A stretch of 64,000 nt of DNA from JALZCH01 sp036400075 (GCA_036400075.1 DASWLV010000016.1:1-64000); one strand, 5' to 3'. Shown: positions 26,052 through 33,776, counted from the first letter of the stretch. Notes: generated by a model from the letters alone, not told the origin. Made by a program: numbers and translations.

Positions 26052-27224
26052 TTAGCTTTGAAAACGAGATAAATTAAAAATTTGTAAAAACGGAGAATTC
26101 TTACCTTCGACGATTTTGTCCGCAATCAGCCGCGCCGTCAAAGGCGCAAGTAAGATGCCGTTGCGATAATGCCCGGTTGCGAAATACAAATTGGATTTTT
26201 CGGGAAACTCGCCGATTATCGGCAAATCGTCGCGGCTCGCCGGACGCAAGCCAGCCCAGATTTCGGAAACCGTTGAATCACATAGTTTGGGAGAAATTTC
26301 CGACGCCGTTTGCATTAGGGAAAGCAAACCTCTGCCCGTTATGCTTTTGTCAAAACCGACATCTTCAACAGTCGCGCCGATTAAAACTCGATTATCGGCG
26401 CGCGGAACGATGTAACCGCGCGCCGAATAAACGACGTGGCGCAAAGGTTTTTCTTGGCACGCAAAACTGAGCATCTGACCGCGAACCGGCTTTATTAACG
26501 ATTCAAGAGGCAAATCAAAAGGCATTTCCGAAAAAGCGCGAGTCCACGCTCCCGCCGCAACAATTACGTTTTGCGCCCGTATTTCGCCCGCATTTGTGGC
26601 AACGCCGACGGCTTTGCCGTTTTCAAACAAAATCTTTTCGACTTTGGTCGAACATCTAAGCGAAACACTTTGTTTTTGGAGTGATTCGACGAGAGCGCGA
26701 ATCAAATTACGATTTTCGACTTGCCAATCGAGTGGAAAACGCAGCGCGCCCAAAACTTTGTCCGAAACGTTCGGCTCAAGCTCTAAAATATCTTCGCGAC
26801 TGATTTTTTCAACAGGTAAATCCGCCGCTCGCTGCCACGTAAAGCGTTTTTCCGTTTCTTCCAAATCCTTTTCATCAAACGCCAGATAAAGCGTTCCGGT
26901 TTGGTCAAGCCGTACATCAATGCCGCTTTCCTCAAACAAGTCGGCGGCGAAATCAGGATACAAATCGCGGCTTTGGCGGCAGAGATTGAAAAAATCATCC
27001 GCCGAATCGGCTTCCGCTTGCGGCGCAAGCATTCCTGCGGCTGCATTTGACGCTTCGGTTCCGCAATGAGCGTTTTTTTCGAGAATCAGAACGCGCCCAA
27101 CGCCGCGTTTTTTCAGTTTGCGCGCAATGGACAAACCGATCACACCGCCGCCGATGACGATTGCGTCAAACGTCTCGCCGCCAAGTTTTGACTGTTCTGT
27201 AAAATTGAGCTTGTCCGAAAACAT
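26052..27224 (-). CDS. thiO: Glycine oxidase ThiO (FAD-dependent)
   Basis: 390 residues. The FAD-binding Rossmann motif AIVIGGGVIGLSIARKL (about 21-37) is followed by the DAO-family block NAAAGMLAPQAEADS, characteristic of ThiO. The C-terminus has EIWAGLRPASRDDLPIIG and the second FAD contact TGHYRNGILLAPLTA. ThiO oxidises glycine to the imine used in thiazole synthesis for thiamine. Other thi genes are absent from the window. D-amino-acid oxidase is the main alternative. Confidence 0.85.
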   Translation of the reverse strand: MFSDKLNFTEQSKLGGETFDAIVIGGGVIGLSIARKLKKRGVGRVLILEKNAHCGTEASNAAAGMLAPQAEADSADDFFNLCRQSRDLYPDFAADLFEESGIDVRLDQTGTLYLAFDEKDLEETEKRFTWQRAADLPVEKISREDILELEPNVSDKVLGALRFPLDWQVENRNLIRALVESLQKQSVSLRCSTKVEKILFENGKAVGVATNAGEIRAQNVIVAAGAWTRAFSEMPFDLPLESLIKPVRGQMLSFACQEKPLRHVVYSARGYIVPRADNRVLIGATVEDVGFDKSITGRGLLSLMQTASEISPKLCDSTVSEIWAGLRPASRDDLPIIGEFPEKSNLYFATGHYRNGILLAPLTARLIADKIVEGKNSPFLQIFNLSRFQS

Positions 27225-27444
27225 CAGTTGTGCGTGGGCGAAAACGATTTTTAAATTATGAGTTTGTTCGCCTATCTTCCGTTGTGTTTCAAGTGTAGCA
27301 AACCGTTCGCCCGGTCAAAAACTTGCCGCTCGAAACATTTGAATTTTAAAAATAATAGTCGGAAACCGTACTGAAAAACGGTCGGAAAAACGACATTATC
27401 AAAAGCCGAAACTGAAATTATGCCAACGAATTATCAATCAACCG

Positions 27445-27476
27445 AATTCGTAATTCGTAATTCATAATTCGTAATT
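27445..27476. repeat. AATTCGT heptamer array upstream of the rhomboid gene
   Basis: Four tandem heptamers (AATTCGT, AATTCGT, AATTCAT, AATTCGT) plus a partial fifth end 10 bp before the rhomboid start codon, in the position of its 5' leader. The units are palindromic in part (GAATTC), so the leader could fold. Confidence 0.88.
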
Positions 27477-27485
27477 GACCAAAAA

Positions 27486-28214
27486 ATGCTTTTTCCGATT
27501 GGCGACGACAACAGCGACCTTTTGCGATTTCCGTATGTAACTTATTTGCTGATTGCGGCAAACATCGTGGTTTACATTTTGTTTCAAGGCGCGGGTTATA
27601 ACGACGCTTTTACCTACGCATTTTCGGTCGTCCCGCGCGAGATTACGACCGGCGTTGATCTTGCCGCGCCGCAGATAATCCGCGATTCTTTCGGCAACCG
27701 CGCCGTGATTCCTTTACAGCCGACGCCGATTCCGGTTTGGGGAACAATTCTGACCTCGATGTTTATGCACGGAGGTTTAATGCATATTTTCGGCAATATG
27801 CTTTATTTATGGATTTTCGGCGACAATCTCGAAGACCGTTTGGGACACATCCGCTTTGCCGTTTTTTATCTCGTCTGCGGAACAATCGCGGCTCTGGCGC
27901 AGGTTTTCACCGACCAGAATTCGATTATTCCAATGCTCGGCGCTTCGGGCGCGATTTCGGGCGTTCTCGGCGGTTATATTTTATTATTTCCGCGCCGCAG
28001 CGTGACGGCAATTATTTTCTTCACCGTCATTCAAATTCCGGCGTTTGTTGCCCTCGGCATTTGGATCGGATTGCAGCTTTTTCGCGGTTATTTTTCGTCA
28101 TCCGAAGCTGGCGGCGTTGCTTATATGGCGCACATCGGCGGTTTTGTTGCGGGATTTTTATTGATTAAAGTTTTTGCGCTTGGAACAAAACCTACGCCGC
28201 AGAGAGTTTTTTAA
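27486..28214 (+). CDS. Rhomboid-family intramembrane serine protease
   Basis: 242 residues with six or seven membrane segments. The oxyanion-helix signature MHIFGNMLYLWIFGDNLED (about 99-117), the catalytic LGASGAISG with Ser154 and the partner His216 in AYMAHIGGFVAG are all present, so the enzyme should be active. The long loop between helices 1 and 2 (residues ~55-85) is typical of bacterial rhomboids of this type. The gene overlaps the end of the convergent MBL gene by 4 bp. Confidence 0.93.
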   Translation: MLFPIGDDNSDLLRFPYVTYLLIAANIVVYILFQGAGYNDAFTYAFSVVPREITTGVDLAAPQIIRDSFGNRAVIPLQPTPIPVWGTILTSMFMHGGLMHIFGNMLYLWIFGDNLEDRLGHIRFAVFYLVCGTIAALAQVFTDQNSIIPMLGASGAISGVLGGYILLFPRRSVTAIIFFTVIQIPAFVALGIWIGLQLFRGYFSSSEAGGVAYMAHIGGFVAGFLLIKVFALGTKPTPQRVF

Positions 28215-29035
28215 AACTCAATCCACTCGGTCGGTTCTTTGTGATGCGAGAGAGTAATTTTTGTTTCGGCTTTGAAAAGCGGCGAGCGCATCGCGATAGC
28301 TTGTTCGGCGGTTAAACGCGCCAGATGCGGCTCGTTGGCTTTTTGCGAGAGATGCGCGAGAACGATGTGGCGCGCCGCGCCGTCAAACTCAGCGGAAAGC
28401 CAGTCGGCTAAATCTTCGTTTGAAAGATGCCCCGTGCGCGACGCAATTCTTTGTTTTAAATCCCAGGAATAAATCGGGCACGCGCGCAGCATCGGCAAGC
28501 TGTGATTCGATTCGATAATAATCGCGTCGCAGCCGCGCAGTTTTTGTGAAATCAACGTCGTCATCTGCCCGAAATCTGTCACCGCCGCTAATCTGATTCC
28601 GCAATATTTGGCGACGAAACCGAAATTATCCGCCGCGTCGTGGGGCACGCTGAATGGCTCAAACTCGATTTCACCGATGCGGAAGTCCTGACTTGATTGA
28701 ATTTCAACGACTTTCCCTTTAATCGCGTCGGTTCTTTTAACGCCTTCGTCCGGTTTAACGTGACGCTTTTCAAAAAGATACGCTTCGAGCGTTTCGCCCG
28801 ACATATAAACCGGACAATTCAGACTTTTCAACAAAACCCGCAAACCGCCCGCGTGATCAGAATGCTCGTGCGTGACGAGAACCGCGTCGAGCTTTGCAAC
28901 GTCTTCGCCGACTTCGGCGCAGCGGCGCACAATCTCCTTCGCGCTCAAACCGGCGTCAATCAGGACTTTTGTTTTTCCGGCAGAAATCAAAACCGCATTT
29001 CCGGTCGAACCGCTGCCGAGAACCGTGAATTTCAT
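28211..29035 (-). CDS. MBL-fold metallohydrolase, WalJ/YycJ-like
   Basis: 274 residues from ATG 29033-29035, chosen because MKFTVLGSGSTGNA is the universal beginning of this family; the open frame 66 codons further upstream covers the vapB region and is spurious. The metal-binding motif VTHEHSDHAGG and later DFGQMT, ESNH and LAHLSQKANEP blocks are present. WalJ-like enzymes are predicted 5' exonucleases or hydrolases linked to replication/mismatch repair. The 5' end is duplicated at 29741-29786, on the far side of the vapBC cassette. Confidence 0.9.
   Translation of the reverse strand: MKFTVLGSGSTGNAVLISAGKTKVLIDAGLSAKEIVRRCAEVGEDVAKLDAVLVTHEHSDHAGGLRVLLKSLNCPVYMSGETLEAYLFEKRHVKPDEGVKRTDAIKGKVVEIQSSQDFRIGEIEFEPFSVPHDAADNFGFVAKYCGIRLAAVTDFGQMTTLISQKLRGCDAIIIESNHSLPMLRACPIYSWDLKQRIASRTGHLSNEDLADWLSAEFDGAARHIVLAHLSQKANEPHLARLTAEQAIAMRSPLFKAETKITLSHHKEPTEWIEF
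28989..29034. repeat. 46-bp direct repeat, copy 1 (5' end of the walJ-like gene)
   Basis: 46 bp covering the first ~15 codons of the MBL gene. It is repeated at 29741-29786 in the same orientation with one mismatch (C/T). The two copies bracket the vapBC cassette. Confidence 0.92.
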
Positions 29036-29074
29036 TTTTTGACAATAAACCTGAGCGAAATTAACATCGTCAGT

Positions 29075-29305
29075 ATGGAAACTACGATAGTAATTGATGA
29101 CGACATAGTTGCCAAACTTGAGGGCGAAATGCGGCAGCGAGACGGCGCGACATTCAAAGAAATCGTTAACGAAACTCTGAGGCTCGGTTTGCAGGTGAAA
29201 CAGACTGGCAAACCCTTTAAAATCCGCCCGCATTCGATGGGCAAGCGCGAAGACTTAAATTACGACAAAATCAATGAACTGCTTGAAACAATCGAGCAAA
29301 ATTAA
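29075..29305 (+). CDS. vapB: VapB-type antitoxin
   Basis: 76 residues starting METTIVIDDDIVAKLEGEM, with the FKEIVNETLRLGL helix, like DUF2191/VapB ribbon-helix-helix antitoxins, and a C-terminal toxin-binding tail ending ELLETIEQN. The upstream in-frame extension lies antisense to the MBL gene and is rejected. It is followed 5 bp later by the PIN-domain toxin gene, which carries a nonsense codon. It is divergent from the MBL gene, with 39 bp between. Confidence 0.85.
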   Translation: METTIVIDDDIVAKLEGEMRQRDGATFKEIVNETLRLGLQVKQTGKPFKIRPHSMGKREDLNYDKINELLETIEQN

Positions 29306-29310
29306 ACCGA

Positions 29311-29742
29311 ATGAATTTGCCCGATGCCAACATTTTGCTTTACGCCTATAATTCTGATGCCGCCGAACACGAAAAATGCCGCTAATGGCTCGAAAACCAA
29401 CTCTCTGGTACGGATTTGGTCGGTTTCGGCTGGCAAACAATTACGGCATTTCTACGCATTTCGACAAATGCGCGGGCATTTCCTAATCCTTTGACTCCAA
29501 CTCAAGCCACTGAAATCGTGAGCGATTGGCTCGAAGTTCCGAATGCGCGAATACTGCTGCCCGCTGAAAGCCATTGGACGATTTTCAAAAATCTGATAAC
29601 CGTCGGACAAATTAAAGCCGCAATGATTATGGATGCGCATCTCGCCGCGCTCGCTATCGAACATAATGCCGTTCTCATAACGACGGACAGCGATTTTAGC
29701 CGCTTTTCGGGCTTGAAAACAATCAATCCATTACAATCTTAA
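29311..29742 (+). pseudogene. vapC: VapC PIN-domain toxin with in-frame TAA at codon 25
   Basis: The frame opens MNLPDANILLYAYNSDAAEH with the first catalytic Asp of the PIN fold (Asp5). It reaches EKCR, meets TAA at 29383-29385, and continues in the same frame with WLENQLSGTDLVGFG. It ends with MIMDAHLAALAIEH and TTDSDFSRFSGL, a complete VapC C-terminus. Only the single stop breaks a ~143-residue protein. Family members have a residue plus WLE here, so a point mutation is the simplest explanation; a sequencing error is possible. The antitoxin is intact, as expected if the toxin was lost first. The final stop codon uses the first bases of the 46-bp repeat. Confidence 0.88.
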
Positions 29743-29786
29743 AACCGCATTTCCGGTCGAACCGCTGCTGAGAACCGTGAATTTCA
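29741..29786. repeat. 46-bp direct repeat, copy 2 (orphan walJ 5' end)
   Basis: Same 46 bp as 28989-29034 with one change. Read on the minus strand it gives TTG-AAA-TTC-ACG and so on, a walJ N-terminus that stops two codons beyond the repeat. It sits 10 bp after the stop of the CxC secreted protein gene, which suggests that walJ originally began here and was displaced by the vapBC insertion. Confidence 0.9.
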
Positions 29787-29796
29787 ACAAATCTAT

Positions 29797-30273
29797 TTAA
29801 AAGAGTTTTAGTTTGTTACGAAACCGAAACCAAAAATTATCAAGTCTCTTGAGGTCTTTTTTTACTCTGGAATAACCCAATATGTTTGGATTACCTGAAA
29901 CTTCATACGTATCTGAACAAACTGTTTCAACTTTCAAATCTTTTCCATATGCGAAAACCAAATATTTTCGATCTTCATAAAAATGATCGAGTGTTAAGCA
30001 CATTCCCGCAGGTTTTTCGGGAAAATTAAAGCCAACTGAAACAAATTTCTTATTGATACCTTTCCACGATTTAATAACTTCTAAAGTTTGGCTACTTTTT
30101 TCACTGTTTTGAACCGGAGCGAGTTTATCTTTAGCGACTTGTCCGATAAAAACAGCTTCAGCTCTTTTAATGCGATCTGGAAGCGGCTCGCCCACACACA
30201 TACAAGCCAAGATTCCAGAACTGAAGAAAAATAATAACAAAGCTGTAAATACCATCTGTTTAAACACTTTCAT
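29797..30273 (-). CDS. Secreted CxC-start protein, TIMP/netrin-like fold suspected
   Basis: 158 residues from the ATG giving MKVFKQMVFTALLLFFFSSG; two upstream Met codons keep the frame open but delay the signal peptide. Predicted cleavage leaves a mature protein starting CMCVGEPLPDRIKRAEAVFIGQV. An N-terminal Cys-x-Cys and the AxAVFxGxV strand are typical of bacterial proteins resembling TIMP/NTR domains. Two further Cys (MCLTLDHF, TVCSDTYE) may pair with them. The function is unknown; lipidation of the first Cys is an alternative. Confidence 0.7.
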   Translation of the reverse strand: MKVFKQMVFTALLLFFFSSGILACMCVGEPLPDRIKRAEAVFIGQVAKDKLAPVQNSEKSSQTLEVIKSWKGINKKFVSVGFNFPEKPAGMCLTLDHFYEDRKYLVFAYGKDLKVETVCSDTYEVSGNPNILGYSRVKKDLKRLDNFWFRFRNKLKLF

Positions 30274-30317
30274 TATTATTTTGATCTGCGATAGCATATT
30301 TGAGAACCATTGCAAAC

Positions 30318-31592
30318 TTAGGAAACATCTAACCGTGACCGTTCTACCTTAAAACCGTTGAGATTGCCAAGCGCGGCGAGAGCGATTCGTTCGGTCTGGA
30401 AAAATTCTTTTGCAACGGTTTGAATGTCGTCGGGCGTAACGGCTTCGATGTTTGCCAGAGTTTCCTCAATCGGAATCGTTTTGCCGTGAACGATTTCCTG
30501 CCGCGCCAGAGTTCCCGCTCGCACGCTCGTTGATTCCAAACCGAGCAGAATCGAAGCCACACCTTGTTCTTTGACGAGTTCGAGTTCTTCCGCTGAAACT
30601 CCCTTGCGTACGATCCGGCGCATTTCGGCGATTGACAAATCAACGACCTGATCGAGATGTTTCGGCGAAGTCCCGGCATAAATCGAAAAAATGCCGCAAT
30701 CCTGAAACGCAATCGCGCTCGCCCCGACCGAATATGCCAGACCGCGTTCTTCGCGGACGGATTGCCACAAACGCGAGGAAGTTCCGCCGCCCAAAATATT
30801 TGTCAAAAGATTTGCAGCATAACGCTGCGGACTGTTTGACGGAACAAAAGGCGTGGCGATAATAAGATGCGTTTGTTCCAATTCGCGTTTTTTCTTGAGC
30901 AAGATTGGCGATGCCAATTGCGGTTGTTCGTTGTTCGTTGCTCGTTGTTCGTCGTTCGTTGTTTTTCCGAAAGATTTTTCGGCTAATTCAACCAGTTGCG
31001 AGTGTTCGAGATTTCCGGCGGCTGCAATAACTATGTTTGACGGCGCGAAAACTGCGGCGTGAAATTCGGCGGTTGTTTGGTGACCGAAGGTTTTGACAGT
31101 TCCGCGTGTGCCTTCAATCGGCAAGCCTAACGGATGAGCGGGGAAAAACGCGCGGTTGAAAAGCTCGCCCAAGTATTCTTCGGGCGTGTCTTCGACCATT
31201 TTCATTTCTTCGATGATAACCTTTTGCTCGCGTTTTAATTCCTTTTCGTCAAAACGCGGATTCGCCAGCATATCCGCCAAAAGATCAAAAGCCTGCGGGA
31301 CGCATTTGTCTACGATTTTCATTGTAAAACCCGTGATTTCGTGCGAGGTAAAAGCATCGAAATTTCCGCCGAGCTTGTCCGATTCAACCGCAATATCGAG
31401 AGCGGAACGCTTCGCTGTTCCTTTAAAAACCGAGTGTTCGATGAAATGGCAGATTCCGTTTAAATGCTCCGGTTCGTGGCGCGAGCCGCTTTTTACCCAA
31501 AATCCGATTGTCGCGGAGCGCACGCCCGGCATTTTTTCCGTCAAAATTGTGAGACCGTTTCCTAATCTTGTTTTCTTTATGTTTTCGTTCAT
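30318..31592 (-). CDS. M16 family (pitrilysin/processing) zinc peptidase
   Basis: 424 residues. The inverted zinc motif HFIEH (His49, Glu52, His53) with downstream EEMKMVEDTPEE gives the third ligand. The second, inactive M16 half starts near residue 235 with THLIIATPFVPSN and has GGGTSSRLWQSVREERGLAYSV, as in PqqL/YmxG-type peptidases. No signal peptide is visible, so it is probably cytoplasmic. Residues ~211-224 (TNDEQRATNNEQ) are encoded by a heptamer array in the linker between the two halves. The start is 227 bp from the PepSY gene. Confidence 0.92.
   Translation of the reverse strand: MNENIKKTRLGNGLTILTEKMPGVRSATIGFWVKSGSRHEPEHLNGICHFIEHSVFKGTAKRSALDIAVESDKLGGNFDAFTSHEITGFTMKIVDKCVPQAFDLLADMLANPRFDEKELKREQKVIIEEMKMVEDTPEEYLGELFNRAFFPAHPLGLPIEGTRGTVKTFGHQTTAEFHAAVFAPSNIVIAAAGNLEHSQLVELAEKSFGKTTNDEQRATNNEQPQLASPILLKKKRELEQTHLIIATPFVPSNSPQRYAANLLTNILGGGTSSRLWQSVREERGLAYSVGASAIAFQDCGIFSIYAGTSPKHLDQVVDLSIAEMRRIVRKGVSAEELELVKEQGVASILLGLESTSVRAGTLARQEIVHGKTIPIEETLANIEAVTPDDIQTVAKEFFQTERIALAALGNLNGFKVERSRLDVS
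30924..30958. repeat. In-frame TTGTTCG heptamer array inside the M16 peptidase gene
   Basis: Five tandem heptamers (TTGTTCG, TTGTTCG, TTGCTCG, TTGTTCG, TCGTTCG) with a sixth decayed unit to 30965. On the coding strand it gives TNDEQRATNNEQ. Six units make 42 bp, 14 codons, so the frame is kept. Confidence 0.92.
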
Positions 31593-31697
31593 TTAATTAA
31601 TGCAATCATTTATCGTAACACGCCGGAAAAACGCCCGCCAAACAAGCAAACAGTCGCGATTATCAGAGCTTTTTAACATTTCTTAACAATCAAAAGT

Positions 31698-31746
31698 TTG
31701 ACATCACCGAAACCGCCAAATATAGTCTTAATGAAACTGATTTTCA
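31698..31746 (+). promoter_or_regulatory. Strong sigma-70-type promoter with overlapping Fur-like box
   Basis: TTGACA at 31698-31703, a 17-bp spacer and TATAGT at 31721-31726 give a near-consensus promoter. A dyad TGAAACTGATTTTCA (31732-31746) begins at the expected transcription start. It matches the Fur 7-1-7 consensus at 11 of 15 positions. It drives rightward transcription towards the PepSY gene. The Fur assignment is inference from similarity and from the iron-linked PepSY family. Confidence 0.65.
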
Positions 31747-31761
31747 CTTTCATTTTATTTT

Positions 31762-31797
31762 AAAACCTTTAGCCTGCTAATTTGCTAAAGGTTTTTT
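31762..31797 (+). terminator. Intrinsic terminator in the leader of the PepSY gene
   Basis: A 12-bp stem (31762-31773 with 31784-31795), a 10-nt loop and a T-run at 31792-31797. It lies about 30 bp after the likely transcription start and 22 bp before the gene, so it would end transcription before the coding region unless relieved. A ten-codon open frame (MKLIFTFILF) precedes the stem. This suggests attenuation or a short RNA. Confidence 0.75.
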
Positions 31798-31819
31798 CAT
31801 AAACGGATTTATAAAACTG

Positions 31820-32989
31820 ATGAAAACCTTTCGCAAGATTATTTTTTGGCTTCATTTAACGTCTGGCGTTTTTGCCGGAATCGTGATTTTGATTATGTCG
31901 GTAACCGGCGCAATTCTGGCGTTTCAGCCGCAAATCGAAGCGTTTGTCGAACGCGACGCGCGGACGATTCAAATTCCCGAAAACGCCGAACGGCTCGATG
32001 CGAACACGCTTCTCTCACGAGTTCAAGCGGCAAAACCGGAAATCAAGCCGACAAATCTGACGATCAAATCCGAATCCGGCGAAGCCGCAGCGCTTGCGCT
32101 CGGACGCGAAGGAACTTTGTACGTCAATCCTTACAACGGCGAGATTACTGGCGAAAATTCAAAAGCGGCGCGAGCGTTTTTCCAATTCGTAACCGATTGG
32201 CATCGCTGGCTCGGCGCTTCGGGCGAAAATCGCGCGATTGGCAAAGGAATCACGGGCGCTTGCAATCTGGCGTTTCTGGTTTTGGCGATTACCGGAATTT
32301 ATCTCTGGATGCCGCGCAAATGGAGCCGGAAAAATGTCAAAGCCGTCGGCACGTTTCGTTTCGATCAAAAAGGAAAAGCGCGCGATTTTAACTGGCACAA
32401 TGTCGCCGGAATCTGGACATCGCTCGTTTTGATTGTTTTGACGGCGACGGCGGCTGTTATTTCGTATCAATGGGCGAGCAATCTGGTTTATTACGCGACC
32501 GGCAACACGCCGCCCGCGCCTCAGCAGCCTGCGCCGCAGCAGCAATCAAGCGGCAATGCGCCTTTCGTAGTTCCCGCAAACGTTTCTTCCCTGTTTTCGC
32601 GGGCAGAACAGCAGTCACCCGGTTGGAAATCAATCGCGTTGCGTTTTCCGATTGGCGAAAACGCGATTTTCACGATTGACGAAGGCAAATATTTGAACAA
32701 ATTCGGGCGTTCGACGCTGACGCTAAATGCAAACACGGCTGAAACCGTCAAATGGGAATCTTACGGCGACCAAAATTCAGGGCGGCAGCTACGCTCGTGG
32801 ATGCGTTTTACTCATACGGGCGAATCTTTTGGAATCCTCGGGCAAATCATCGCTTTTATCGCGTGTTTGGGCGGAAGTTTGCTTGTTTATACCGGACTTT
32901 CGCTAGCCTTCCGGCGTTTTCGCGGCTGGCTGGCTAATCGTTCAAAAAACTCGGGTTCGACCCCTGTTCCTGTAACCGAAAACGAATGA
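31820..32989 (+). CDS. PepSY-associated TM domain protein (PiuB-like)
   Basis: 389 residues with four membrane helices. Helix 1 is followed by a periplasmic PepSY-like region, DWHRWLG and the helix GACNLAFLVLAITGIYLWMP. FNWHNVAGIWTSLVLIVLTATA is helix 3, and a final helix, IIAFIACLGGSLLVYTGLSLAF, precedes a polar tail. The conserved His residues (DWHRWL, NWHNV, RFTHTGESFG) resemble heme- or metal-ligand positions. Relatives lie in siderophore/iron-uptake loci and act as inner-membrane ferric reductases. Regulation through the upstream Fur-like box and leader terminator would fit. Confidence 0.88.
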   Translation: MKTFRKIIFWLHLTSGVFAGIVILIMSVTGAILAFQPQIEAFVERDARTIQIPENAERLDANTLLSRVQAAKPEIKPTNLTIKSESGEAAALALGREGTLYVNPYNGEITGENSKAARAFFQFVTDWHRWLGASGENRAIGKGITGACNLAFLVLAITGIYLWMPRKWSRKNVKAVGTFRFDQKGKARDFNWHNVAGIWTSLVLIVLTATAAVISYQWASNLVYYATGNTPPAPQQPAPQQQSSGNAPFVVPANVSSLFSRAEQQSPGWKSIALRFPIGENAIFTIDEGKYLNKFGRSTLTLNANTAETVKWESYGDQNSGRQLRSWMRFTHTGESFGILGQIIAFIACLGGSLLVYTGLSLAFRRFRGWLANRSKNSGSTPVPVTENE

Positions 32990-32992
32990 ATA

Positions 32993-33664
32993 TTATTCGG
33001 GAATTTGCCAATCAATTTCTCCGCGTTTGGCTTTTCTCAGTGCTTCGTTGATTTGTGAAAAAGGACGGCTGCCCAAAAAGCCTGTGGCAAGCGGCGACGG
33101 ATGCGCGCCTTGCACGATTTTGTGTTTGGTTTCGTCAATCAACTCAATTTTCTTTTGAGCCGGTTTTCCCCACAAAACGAAAACCACAGTTTTGTCTTTC
33201 TCATTGATTTGCCTGATAATTTCATCGGTAAACTTTTCCCAGCCTTTGTTTTTGTGCGAATTTGAAACGCCTTCGCGGACGGTCAAAACGACATTGAGCA
33301 TTAAAACTCCCTGTTTTGCCCAAGCTGTTAAATTCGCGTGATTGGGCGGCTCGACGCCCAAATCATCCTTTAATTCGCGGTAAATATTCCTGAGCGAAGG
33401 CGGAATTGTCTGGCTTTTGTCTTCAACCGAAAAACTCAATCCGTGAGCCTGACCTTTTCTGATATACGGGTCTTGTCCGAGAATCACAACTTTAACGTTT
33501 TCGTAAGGCGTCAGCTCAAGCGCCGTAAAAATCTTTTTAGGGGGCGGAAAAACTGTTTGCTCGCGTTGTTCTTCAGCAACAAATTCTTCTAATTTCACAA
33601 AATAAGGTTTTTCGCGCTCATTTTGAAGTTGCTCTCGCCATCCTTTTGGAATCTCTGGAATCAT
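32993..33664 (-). CDS. ung: Uracil-DNA glycosylase, family 1
   Basis: 223 residues. The water-activating loop reads GQDPYIRKGQAHGLSFSV (63-80) with catalytic Asp65, the uracil-recognition strand VLMLNVVLTV has Asn124, and the leucine loop reads GAHPSPLA with His188. The enzyme excises uracil from DNA. Position 68, His in the usual GQDPYH, is Ile here; the two main catalytic residues are intact. It is convergent with the PepSY gene, 3 bp apart. Confidence 0.95.
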   Translation of the reverse strand: MIPEIPKGWREQLQNEREKPYFVKLEEFVAEEQREQTVFPPPKKIFTALELTPYENVKVVILGQDPYIRKGQAHGLSFSVEDKSQTIPPSLRNIYRELKDDLGVEPPNHANLTAWAKQGVLMLNVVLTVREGVSNSHKNKGWEKFTDEIIRQINEKDKTVVFVLWGKPAQKKIELIDETKHKIVQGAHPSPLATGFLGSRPFSQINEALRKAKRGEIDWQIPE

Positions 33665-33720
33665 AAATTTTCTAACAAAAGTTTTTTATAATGATTACAA
33701 TAACCTACTCACTTTTCAAG

Positions 33721-33755
33721 AAAAACGGCTGCTCTATCCCAGAGCAGCCGTTTTT
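33721..33755 (-). terminator. Intrinsic terminator after the flotillin gene
   Basis: Perfect 15-bp stem (33721-33735 with 33741-33755), a 5-nt loop, and a T-run in minus-strand orientation formed by the A-rich left end. It is 22 bp downstream of the flotillin stop codon. It is symmetrical enough to act in both directions, but ung is transcribed away from it. Confidence 0.9.
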
Positions 33756-33776
33756 CCGAATCAGATTTTAAACCGA

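Noticed and set aside
28697..29074. Upstream extension of the vapB frame
   Set aside because: It runs antisense through the MBL gene; the antitoxin begins naturally at METTIVIDDDIV.
29036..29233. Upstream extension of the MBL gene frame
   Set aside because: It is antisense to vapB and the family always starts at MKFTVLGSGS.
30924..30958. Heptamer arrays as possible CRISPR-like repeats
   Set aside because: Units are 7 bp, directly tandem and lack spacers; they are simple tandem repeats.
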